Positions 1 to 5,761 of a DNA stretch of 5,761 bases are shown one piece after another; position 1 is the stretch's first letter; every line of letters begins with the position of its first letter. The stretch is from an uncultured Lachnospiraceae bacterium (GTDB lineage: Bacteria > Bacillota > Clostridia > Lachnospirales > Lachnospiraceae): contig OMRF01000306.1 in assembly GCA_900313435.1 (NCBI GenBank), positions 1 through 5,761 on the forward strand, in the 5' to 3' direction. Under the pieces are notes generated by a model, which worked only from the letters and a program-made list of their open reading frames with translations, was not told where the DNA came from and searched no databases. Both the position numbers and the translations under genes were made by a program.

Positions 1-1
1 C

Positions 2-187
2 ATCGATCCGGACAAGTGCATCGGCTGCGGCATGTGCCACAGGGGCTGCCCCGTGGACTGCATCCACAAGACCGACTACGTCGCCCCCGGCCACAAGATG
101 ACGTCCTGGAAGATCGATTCGAGCGCATGCGCGAAGTGCGGCTCCTGCATCAGCACCTGCCGTATGCGTGCTATTTCAAAACAGTAA
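2..187 (+). CDS. hydB: HydB/NuoF-like NAD(H)-binding hydrogenase subunit, C-terminal end (partial)
   Basis: Only the last 61 codons and the TAA stop (185-187) are in the window; the gene starts upstream. The visible peptide is a two-[4Fe-4S] ferredoxin-like tail. The first Cys set is CIGCGMCHRGCP (residues 6, 9, 12, 16 of the fragment) and the second is CAKCGSCISTC (43, 46, 49, 53). In bacterial 2[4Fe-4S] folds the fourth Cys of each set normally completes the other cluster. Such a tail is typical of HydB/HndC subunits of NAD(P)-linked [FeFe] hydrogenases, which bind FMN and NAD(H) in a NuoF-like core; plain complex I NuoF lacks this extension. The hydrogenase catalytic gene follows 15 nt downstream, which supports the assignment. 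An additional Cys (residue 20, in CPVDC) lies where many relatives have Ala, from memory of the family. The FMN, NAD and N-terminal domains are not visible, so the exact subtype is inferred. Confidence 0.85.
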   Translation: MDPDKCIGCGMCHRGCPVDCIHKTDYVAPGHKMTSWKIDSSACAKCGSCISTCRMRAISKQ

Positions 188-193
188 GGGAGG
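185..193 (+). promoter_or_regulatory. hydA ribosome-binding site overlapping the hydB stop
   Basis: The sequence TAAGGGAGG places a strong Shine-Dalgarno directly on the upstream stop codon, with 9 nt between GGGAGG and the ATG at 203. This fixes the hydA start and suggests that ribosomes finishing hydB can reload on hydA, as expected for two subunits needed in fixed ratio. No promoter is visible between the two genes. Confidence 0.8.
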
Positions 194-202
194 GCAAGTG
201 CA

Positions 203-1969
203 ATGGCAAAGATCAACATCAAAATCGAAGGCGTCTCCTACAAGGTGGAGGAAGGCCTTACCATATTGGAAGCTGCCAAGGCGTGCGGATACGAGATCCC
301 GTCCCTTTGTACCTTCAACCACGGCGAGTGCAACTTGGGTTCCTGCCGCGTATGCCTTGTTGAGGCAACCGGCACCAGAGGTCTGGTGGCAAGCTGTGTA
401 TATCCGGTTTCCGAGGGCATGGAGATCCGCATCTCCTCTCCCGCTGCCGTAGAGGCAAGAAGAGAGAGCGTGGAGCTTTTGCTCTCCAACCACAATAAGA
501 ATTGTCAGCAATGTGAAAAGAACGAATACTGCGAGCTTTTGCATGTGGCAAAGCTCACCGGTGCGCGCGATGATGCGTTTGCCGGCGCCCATTCCAAGAC
601 CTATCTCGACACCCTCGCACCCGGACTCGTGCGCGATACCTCCAAGTGTATCCTCTGCGGCCGCTGCGTGGCTCGCTGTCAGAACGCACACGGTCTCGGA
701 ATCCTCGGCTTTGAGAACCGCGGCTTTAACACCGTGGTATCCCCTGCGGAAAACCGCAGCTTTTCGGATTCTCCGTGTATCCAGTGCGGTCAGTGTGTCA
801 ATGTATGTCCGACCGGTGCTTTGATGGAGCACTCCGAGATTCCGCTTGTGGATGAGGCCTTCAAGGCAGGCAAGCACGTGATCGTGCAGGCCGCTCCCGC
901 CGTACGTGCGGCACTCGGCGAAGAATTCGGTTATCCTGTCGGCACACCTGTGACAGGCAAGATGATCGCAGCTTTAAGAAGACTCGGCTTCGAGCGCGTT
1001 TACGATGTCAACTTCGGTGCGGACCTGACCATCATGGAGGAGGGCAACGAACTCCTTGAGCGTATCAAGAACAAGGGCACACTGCCCATGATCACCTCCT
1101 GCTCCCCGGGCTGGGTAAACTACGCAGAGTACAACTATGCGGATCTGCTGCCCCATCTTTCCTCATGCAAATCTCCGCATGAGATGCAGGGTGCCGTGAT
1201 CAAGTCCTACTGGGCAGAGCAAAACAAGATTGATCCGAAGGACGTCTTCGTGGTATCCGTAATGCCGTGTACGGCAAAGAAATTCGAGAATAAGCGTCCG
1301 CAGCTGAAAACGGACGGACTCATGGATGTAGATGCCGTGATCACCACACGTGAGCTTGCGCGCATGATCAAGCGAAGCGGTATCATTTTCAACCGTCTGC
1401 CGGATGAGGATTGGGATACCGACATCATGGGTGACTACTCAGGCGCAGCCGTGATCTTCGGTGTCACCGGCGGAGTCATGGAAGCCGCGCTTCGTACCGT
1501 ATACTTCAAGCTGACCGGCAAGGAGCACGAGCAGATCGTATTCGAAGAGGTTCGCGGCCACGAGGCAGGTATTCGCGAAGCATCCATCGATATCAACGGA
1601 ACTGTCGTAAATGTTGCGATTGCCTCCGGCATGCGCTCCGCAAAGGTTCTTCTTGACGAGATCAAGGCAGGTACTTCTAAGTACCAGTTCATCGAGATCA
1701 TGGGATGCCCCGGCGGCTGTATCAACGGCGGCGGACAGCCCTACGTGAGAAGCTGCTTCCTTCCGAACGAAGCAGACGATATCATCGATACCTACAAAGA
1801 AAAACGTGCCAAGGCACTTTACTGCGAGGACGAGCGCCAGACCGTACGCCAGTCCCACAACAACCCGCAGATCAAGGAGCTCTATGAGAAATACCTCGGC
1901 AAACCGGGTTCCCATAAAGCCCACAAGTTGCTGCACACCACCTATGAAGGGCGTGTAGGGTTTAACTAA
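203..1969 (+). CDS. hydA: [FeFe] hydrogenase catalytic subunit HydA (group A, NAD(H)-linked type)
   Basis: A 588-residue cytoplasmic enzyme that interconverts protons plus electrons with H2. Domains in order: [2Fe-2S] plant-ferredoxin fold (Cys36, 48, 51, 65); His-Cys3 [4Fe-4S] (His97, Cys101, 104, 110); two [4Fe-4S] clusters (Cys149, 152, 155, 202 and Cys159, 192, 195, 198); H-cluster domain from about 225; C-terminal small-subunit-like segment (LGKPGSHKAHKLLH, about 565-580). H-cluster motifs are L1 TSCSPGW (298-304), L2 MPCTAKKFE (354-362, Cys356) and L3 EIMGCPGGCINGGGQP (498-513, Cys502 and Cys506). Acidic residues of the proton path are kept in TIMEEGNELLER. Length and layout match C. 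pasteurianum CpI and HndD/HydA subunits. The L1 Ser301 falls where CpI has cluster ligand Cys300, so this motif deserves a check. No signal peptide is present. The HydB-like neighbour points to an NADH-linked, possibly ferredoxin-coupled bifurcating complex; the bifurcating role is inferred. The start is set by the RBS at 188-193. Confidence 0.97.
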   Translation: MAKINIKIEGVSYKVEEGLTILEAAKACGYEIPSLCTFNHGECNLGSCRVCLVEATGTRGLVASCVYPVSEGMEIRISSPAAVEARRESVELLLSNHNKNCQQCEKNEYCELLHVAKLTGARDDAFAGAHSKTYLDTLAPGLVRDTSKCILCGRCVARCQNAHGLGILGFENRGFNTVVSPAENRSFSDSPCIQCGQCVNVCPTGALMEHSEIPLVDEAFKAGKHVIVQAAPAVRAALGEEFGYPVGTPVTGKMIAALRRLGFERVYDVNFGADLTIMEEGNELLERIKNKGTLPMITSCSPGWVNYAEYNYADLLPHLSSCKSPHEMQGAVIKSYWAEQNKIDPKDVFVVSVMPCTAKKFENKRPQLKTDGLMDVDAVITTRELARMIKRSGIIFNRLPDEDWDTDIMGDYSGAAVIFGVTGGVMEAALRTVYFKLTGKEHEQIVFEEVRGHEAGIREASIDINGTVVNVAIASGMRSAKVLLDEIKAGTSKYQFIEIMGCPGGCINGGGQPYVRSCFLPNEADDIIDTYKEKRAKALYCEDERQTVRQSHNNPQIKELYEKYLGKPGSHKAHKLLHTTYEGRVGFN

Positions 1970-2016
1970 AAAAAAGAAGAACCGGGACGGATGATTCATC
2001 CGTCCCGGTTCTTTTT
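1970..2016. terminator. Bidirectional Rho-independent terminator between hydA and lon
   Basis: Left arm 1977-1993 pairs with right arm 1997-2013 without a mismatch: 17 bp around the 3-nt loop ATT, with a core of CCGGGACGGATG against CATCCGTCCCGG. A G:T and two A:T pairs can extend the base. On the plus strand the stem runs into TTTTT (2012-2016), ending hydA. On the minus strand it is followed by TTCTTCTTTTTTTT (complement of 1968-1981), ending lon. The minus-strand U-run is longer, so termination of lon may be the stronger direction. Confidence 0.93.
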
Positions 2017-4282
2017 ACGGCATAACAATCTTTAATACATCCTTCACGGTCTTCACCGGAATGATCTCCAGCTTCTCCTTCACCTCATCGGCAACATCCT
2101 CCAGATCCTGTACATTGTCATCCGGAATAAAGACTTTTTTGATGCCGGCACGTTCCGCTGCCATCAATTTCTCGGGAAGTCCGCCGATTGGCATGACACC
2201 GCCGCGCAAAGAAACCTCGCCGGTCATGGCGTAGATCGGGTCCACCACCCTGCCGGTCACAAGAGACGCAAGCGCCGTGGTGAGCGTGATACCCGCAGAT
2301 GGGCCATCCTTCGGTACTGCGCCGTCCGGCACGTGGATGTGCAGATCATTCTCCTCGAAAATGCCTGCCTTATCCGGGAACATATGCTTGCAGAGGCTGA
2401 CCGCGATCCGCGCGGATTCCTGCATCACATCACCGAGCTGCCCAGTGACAATGATATCCCCCTTGCCCTTGATGAACATGGTTTCAATAAACAGGATATC
2501 ACCGCCTGCCTGCGTCCACGCAAGCCCCGTCACGATACCGGGTTTTCCCTTTTTCAGCATACGGTCATGGCGGATCGGCTTCCTGTCAAGGAACTCCTTC
2601 AGTCTCTTCGGAGTCACGGAAACAGAAGTCACATCACCCTTTACCAGCTGTACCGCCGCTGCCCTGCAAAGCGTATCCACGCGCTTCTTCAAACCGCGCA
2701 CGCCCGCTTCCATGGTATAGTCCGAGATCACCTTGGTGAGCGCCGGATCCGTGATCTTCATCTTTGTCTTCTTGATACCCATAGCCTTCATGGCCTTCGG
2801 GATCAAATGCTTTCTCGCGATCTGGAACTTCTCCGTTGCCGTATAGCTCGGGAACTCGATCACCTCCATACGGTTTAAGAGCGGCTCCGGGATCGTATCC
2901 GTCGTATTGGCCGTACAGATGAACAATACATCGGAAAGATCATATGGCACGTTCATATAATGATCCGTAAAGGTGCTGTTCTGTTCCGGATCGAGCACCT
3001 CCAAAAGCGCGCTGGAGGGATCGCCGCTCATATCGTGAGTCAGCTTGTCCACCTCGTCAAGCACCATGACCGGATTGGAGGAACCGCTCCGCTTGATGCC
3101 GTCCATGATACGGCCGGGCATGGCGCCGATGTAGGTCCGCCTGTGGCCGCGGATCTCCGCCTCATCGCGGATACCTCCGAGACTCACCCGGCAATACTTT
3201 CGATTTAAAGCCTTGGCAATGCTCTGCCCGATACTCGTCTTACCGGTACCCGGCGCGCCCACAAAGAGCAGGATGGAACCCGACTGCCGTTTATTAAGCG
3301 CCATCACAGCAATCTGCTCGATGATGCGCTTTTTCACCTTCTTCATGCCGTAGTGGTCCTCGTCCAGGACCTCCTGCGCCTTCTCTATATCGATTTCCGA
3401 AAAGGTCTCCTTCTTCCAGGAAAGCGCCGTCACGAAATCCAGGTAGTCATAGAGCATACCGTACTCGTGACTGTCCTTGCCCTCCTGCTTCATGCGGTTT
3501 AAGACCTTATTGGCCTCATCATAGGCCTCCTTGTTCATCCCGGCGCTGCCGATCGCCTGCTCAAAACGGCGGATGTCCGTCACGCTCTCGGGATGCATCT
3601 CGTCAAGCTTGTTCTGCAGGATCTCGATCTGCTTCTTGATCGCCTCCTCGCGGTAGATCTTCTCATGCCGCTCGGCCTGCTCGTTTTGCGCCTCGCTCTC
3701 GATCTTGATCAGCGCGAGCATCTCGTAAAAGGCCTTCTCCATCAGCTCGGTCCGCTTGTTTACGGAATCCGTTGCCAGGATCTCATAGCGCTCATCGTTT
3801 GAGATCATCAGCTGCTGGGAAAGTGCCACCACCATCTCACCCATGGACTTCCAGTGCATCACGTAGCTTCTTGCCATGAGCCCCCACTGGGTGCCCTGAA
3901 TGTACTGGATCATGGTGCCGCGCATATCCTGAAAACGCTTTGCAAGCGTCTTTTCGTCGATATCGTCGATGTCCGGGCGCTCCTGCACCTTCGCTTTGAC
4001 ATCGCCCTTTCTGACACGCACTTCGAGGATGTCCACGCGACCGCCGGTGCGGATGCCGATATTTCCTTCGTCATCGATGCTCTCCACCTTTCCGGAAAGC
4101 CCGATGGGGAAGAAATCGCTCGCCTTGATCTCCTCACGCGTCAGGTCATCCTTGAGCATCATAAAGAGAACCTCATCCCCGACCTTTGCGTCCCGGCGCG
4201 CAAGCTCCTCAAAGTATTCGTTCTGGAAGTAAAGCTTTACTCCCGGCACGATCAATATATTGTAAAATGGTACTGTGATCAT
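2015..4282 (-). CDS. lon: ATP-dependent Lon protease (LonA type, divergent N-terminal region)
   Basis: A 755-residue soluble AAA+ serine protease that unfolds and degrades misfolded and regulatory proteins. Residues 1 to about 310 are the N-terminal and coiled-coil region (VPFYNILIVPG near the start, charged helices about 190-270, YLDFVTALSW at 280-289). The AAA+ module has Walker A GAPGTGKT (342-349), pore loop YIGAMPGRI (384-392), Walker B VMVLDE (405-410), the signature GDPSSALLEVLDPEQN, sensor 1 Asn459, Arg finger Arg471 (LLNR) and sensor 2 Arg529 (AGVRG). The protease domain starts about 579 and has catalytic Ser662 in KDGPSAG and Lys705 in GGLPEKL; the dyad is intact. An in-frame TGA lies immediately before the ATG, so no longer N-terminus is possible. 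Length is slightly below the usual 770-810, and the N-terminal third diverges from the common LPLR...FPG pattern. There are no membrane segments, so it is LonA rather than LonB. It is the last gene of the pyrC-lon transcript; no heat-shock operator was seen. Confidence 0.96.
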   Translation of the reverse strand: MITVPFYNILIVPGVKLYFQNEYFEELARRDAKVGDEVLFMMLKDDLTREEIKASDFFPIGLSGKVESIDDEGNIGIRTGGRVDILEVRVRKGDVKAKVQERPDIDDIDEKTLAKRFQDMRGTMIQYIQGTQWGLMARSYVMHWKSMGEMVVALSQQLMISNDERYEILATDSVNKRTELMEKAFYEMLALIKIESEAQNEQAERHEKIYREEAIKKQIEILQNKLDEMHPESVTDIRRFEQAIGSAGMNKEAYDEANKVLNRMKQEGKDSHEYGMLYDYLDFVTALSWKKETFSEIDIEKAQEVLDEDHYGMKKVKKRIIEQIAVMALNKRQSGSILLFVGAPGTGKTSIGQSIAKALNRKYCRVSLGGIRDEAEIRGHRRTYIGAMPGRIMDGIKRSGSSNPVMVLDEVDKLTHDMSGDPSSALLEVLDPEQNSTFTDHYMNVPYDLSDVLFICTANTTDTIPEPLLNRMEVIEFPSYTATEKFQIARKHLIPKAMKAMGIKKTKMKITDPALTKVISDYTMEAGVRGLKKRVDTLCRAAAVQLVKGDVTSVSVTPKRLKEFLDRKPIRHDRMLKKGKPGIVTGLAWTQAGGDILFIETMFIKGKGDIIVTGQLGDVMQESARIAVSLCKHMFPDKAGIFEENDLHIHVPDGAVPKDGPSAGITLTTALASLVTGRVVDPIYAMTGEVSLRGGVMPIGGLPEKLMAAERAGIKKVFIPDDNVQDLEDVADEVKEKLEIIPVKTVKDVLKIVMP

Positions 4283-4290
4283 TCACACAT

Positions 4291-4296
4291 CCTCAC
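4291..4296 (-). promoter_or_regulatory. lon ribosome-binding site
   Basis: Reading the minus strand, GTGAGGATGTGTGAATG gives a GAGG core with 8 nt to the ATG at 4282. It supports this start. The earlier ATG within GGATGTGTGA is out of frame and closes after a few codons. The site lies inside the 24-nt gap after the pyrC stop, so lon is probably translated from the pyrC message. Confidence 0.75.
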
Positions 4297-4306
4297 TTTC
4301 AAATTG

Positions 4307-5575
4307 TTATCGGTCACCACGGTAAACGATCATACCGTTGCAGATTGTAAAATGAATCTTGCCCGGAAGCTCCCAGCCGATAAACGGACTGTTTTCCGCC
4401 TTCGAAGCAAAGTGCTCGACCCTCCAGAGCTCATGCTCGGAAAAGATCACCAGATCCGCCGGCGCACCCGGTTCTATACTCCCCGGCACCATGCGGTAAA
4501 ACTCTGCCGGGTTTTTACTCATCAGCTCCATCAGCTTCATCAGCGAAATGTACCCCGGTTCCACAAGCGAGCGGATACCCAGAGCAAGTGAGGTCTCAAG
4601 ACCCGTGATCCCGCTGGGCGCCTGATCAAGCGGTTTTTCCTTTTCTTCTTTACTGTGGGGCGCGTGATCGGTCACGATCATATCGATGGTACCGTCTTTG
4701 ATCCCCTCGATGATCGCAAGTCTGTCCTCCTCCGTGCGAAGCGGCGGATTCATACGGGCGTTGGTCCCGTATTTTAGGACTGCGTCCTCCGTCAGGGTAA
4801 AATGATGCGGCGTTGCCTCCGCATGAACATCCGCGCCGAGCTCCTTTGCCGTTTTCACATAGGCAACACTGTTCTTTGAACTGATGTGCTGGATGCAGAC
4901 AGACGCTCCCGTATCAAGTGCAAGAGCACAGTCTCTTGCAACCATCACGTCCTCAGCCGTACGGGAAGCCCCACCGTAGTCTAACTCCTTAGACACTTTT
5001 CCCATATTCACTCCCGGCTGCCTGATAAACAGAGGATCCTCCTCATGCAGCGATATGGGTAGATCCAGTTCTGCCGCCTTGCACATGGCATCGTACAGGA
5101 TCTTTTCATCCATGATGGGCAGGCCGTCATCCGTAAAGCCCGCCGCACCGGCAGACGCAAGCGCATCCATGTCCACAAGCTCCTTTCCCTGCATCCCATT
5201 TGTCACGGTTGCGGTCTGGAGCACATGGATCCCGGTCTTTTCTCCCTTCTCCTGAATATATGAAAGTGTTTCGATACTATCCACCGCAGGTTTCGTATTT
5301 GCCATACAGATCACGGTGGTCACACCACCGCGCGCAGCGGCGGCCGCACCGGATTCAATATCCTCCTTGTAGGTAAAACCGGGATCGCGAAAATGGACAT
5401 GCGCATCCACAAGGCCCGGAGCAACGACAAGTCCGTCTGCATCGATCACCTCGGCGCCGTCCGCCGTCAGGTTCTCTCCGACCTCCTCGATCCTGTTTCC
5501 GTCAAGCAGTACATCGAGCACCGCGTCCGTTTTTGTAACCGGGTCCACAACCCGTCCGTTTTTGATCAATATCAT
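4307..5575 (-). CDS. pyrC: Dihydroorotase, type I (pyrimidine biosynthesis)
   Basis: A 422-residue cytoplasmic amidohydrolase that closes carbamoyl-aspartate to dihydroorotate, the third step of de novo UMP synthesis. The TIM-barrel metal site is complete: DAHVHFRDPG with His59 and His61 and substrate-binding Arg63; Asp149/Asp150 in FTDDG; His177 in SLHEED; His230 in CIQHISS; Asp303 in VTDHAPHS. MNPPLR (275-280) is a substrate-loop signature. Use of an Asp in FTDDG rather than a carboxylated Lys as bridging residue, together with the N-terminal IKNGRVVDP strand, marks the type I Bacillus-like class. Length is normal for the class (about 425). The start is fixed by GAGG 7 nt upstream and by the in-frame TGA of the preceding gene 9 nt upstream. 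Allantoinase and dihydropyrimidinase share the fold, but the DAHVHFRDPG, FTDDG and NPPLR set fits dihydroorotase best. No PyrR-type attenuator can fit in the 9-nt gap, so any pyrimidine control must act further upstream. Confidence 0.96.
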   Translation of the reverse strand: MILIKNGRVVDPVTKTDAVLDVLLDGNRIEEVGENLTADGAEVIDADGLVVAPGLVDAHVHFRDPGFTYKEDIESGAAAAARGGVTTVICMANTKPAVDSIETLSYIQEKGEKTGIHVLQTATVTNGMQGKELVDMDALASAGAAGFTDDGLPIMDEKILYDAMCKAAELDLPISLHEEDPLFIRQPGVNMGKVSKELDYGGASRTAEDVMVARDCALALDTGASVCIQHISSKNSVAYVKTAKELGADVHAEATPHHFTLTEDAVLKYGTNARMNPPLRTEEDRLAIIEGIKDGTIDMIVTDHAPHSKEEKEKPLDQAPSGITGLETSLALGIRSLVEPGYISLMKLMELMSKNPAEFYRMVPGSIEPGAPADLVIFSEHELWRVEHFASKAENSPFIGWELPGKIHFTICNGMIVYRGDR

Positions 5576-5581
5576 AGTTTT

Positions 5582-5590
5582 TCCTCACGC
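5582..5590 (-). promoter_or_regulatory. pyrC ribosome-binding site overlapping the upstream stop
   Basis: On the minus strand the junction reads GCGTGAGGAAAAACTATG. The TGA stop of the upstream gene overlaps the GAGG Shine-Dalgarno, and 7 nt separate GAGG from the pyrC ATG at 5575. This geometry favours translational coupling and supports cotranscription. Confidence 0.8.
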
Positions 5591-5761
5591 TCCGGAATTA
5601 GAATACATATATACAACATCCTTTTCACAAAGGACAAGACCGCCACGCGGAATGACGGATTTTTCGCCACGTTTTACCATCACAATAAAGCTCTGGCGCG
5701 AAATATCAAGATCACGGATCGCAACGCCGTTCCAAGCATGCTCCTTGTCGATCACGATCTC
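5585..5761 (-). CDS. RCK_C/TrkA-C domain protein, C-terminal end (partial; probably cation/proton antiporter)
   Basis: The last 58 codons and the TGA stop (5587-5585) are in the window; the gene begins beyond 5761. The visible peptide fits an RCK_C (TrkA-C) regulatory domain: AWNGVAIRDLDI, then the strand FIVMVKRGEKSVIPRG, then LVLCEKDVVYMY near the end. This is the family pattern of a G-[KV]-x-I-[RK]-D/E-L segment, an I-V-x-[IV]-x-R-x strand, then I-P-x-G and G/K-D-x-x-Y. RCK_C domains bind nucleotide or other small ligands and gate K+ transport. A stop soon after the domain is seen in NhaP2/CvrA-like K+/H+ antiporters, TrkA and some SLC13-type carriers. Without the rest of the gene the transporter class cannot be fixed; the antiporter reading is an inference from the domain's terminal position. 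It is cotranscribed with pyrC, 9 nt away. Confidence 0.75.
   Translation of the reverse strand, partial: EIVIDKEHAWNGVAIRDLDISRQSFIVMVKRGEKSVIPRGGLVLCEKDVVYMYSNSGA

Noticed and set aside
2..187. Respiratory complex I NuoF/NuoI as source of the ferredoxin-like tail
   Set aside because: Plain NuoF lacks this double-cluster tail, and the adjacent gene is an [FeFe] hydrogenase rather than nuoG or nuoH, so a HydB/HndC-type subunit fits better.
176..877. A 233-codon open frame on the minus strand opposite hydA
   Set aside because: It lies wholly antisense to a strongly conserved [FeFe] hydrogenase, has no recognisable domain or good ribosome site, and is explained by GC-rich codon bias.
4283..4306. 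Search for a CIRCE/HrcA or CtsR operator before lon
   Set aside because: The 24-nt gap holds only the ribosome site; no inverted repeat or heptad repeat is present.
3854..4591. A 245-codon plus-strand open frame opposite the lon start and pyrC end
   Set aside because: It crosses a gene boundary on the other strand, has a His/Leu-rich low-information composition typical of shadow frames, and matches no family I know.
5590..5640. AT-rich patch with TTGTCC, 18 nt, TATATA on the minus strand upstream of pyrC, a possible internal promoter
   Set aside because: Each box matches only about 4 of 6 consensus bases, the patch codes for the end of the RCK_C domain, and the tight gene spacing already explains expression.
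1..5761. Mobile elements, CRISPR arrays, tRNAs, attachment sites, riboswitches
   Set aside because: Coding sequence fills nearly the whole window, the gaps are 9 to 45 nt, and no transposase, direct-repeat array or structured RNA other than the terminator was seen.

Overview
The window holds two complete gene blocks that converge on one shared terminator. Its base composition (moderately high GC, GC-rich third codon positions), strong GGAGG-type ribosome-binding sites, very short intergenic gaps and an HydB-HydA type [FeFe]-hydrogenase pair suggest an anaerobic, fermentative Clostridia-class Firmicute, possibly a Lachnospiraceae-like gut or rumen bacterium. This placement is inferred from gene content and style, not from a marker gene.

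Positions 1-1969, plus strand: the last 61 codons of a NuoF/HydB-like flavoprotein subunit, ending in a two-[4Fe-4S] ferredoxin-like tail, followed 15 nt later by a complete 588-residue [FeFe] hydrogenase catalytic subunit (HydA). HydA has the classical chain: [2Fe-2S], His-Cys3 [4Fe-4S], two [4Fe-4S], then the H-cluster domain. Together they look like the 3' end of an operon for an NAD(H)-linked, probably electron-bifurcating, hydrogenase that disposes of electrons from NADH and reduced ferredoxin as H2. The smaller HydC/NuoE-like subunit would be expected upstream, outside the window.

Positions 1967-2017: a long, nearly perfect hairpin flanked by an A-run on one side and a T-run on the other. 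It can terminate both converging transcripts, and the two stop codons sit inside the flanking runs.

Positions 2015-5761, minus strand: reading in the direction of transcription, the last 58 codons of a protein ending in an RCK_C/TrkA-C domain (probably a cation/proton antiporter), then pyrC (type I dihydroorotase, pyrimidine synthesis) after 9 nt, then lon (ATP-dependent Lon protease with a divergent N-terminal region) after 24 nt. The spacing implies one transcript. The three genes have no obvious common pathway, and pyrC is not beside other pyr genes here.

I found no mobile element, CRISPR array, tRNA/rRNA or riboswitch. No new multi-gene system is evident. The most notable points are a Ser in the L1 H-cluster motif of HydA (TSCSPGW where TSCCPGW is canonical), the divergent N-terminal region of Lon, and the compact interlocked terminator.
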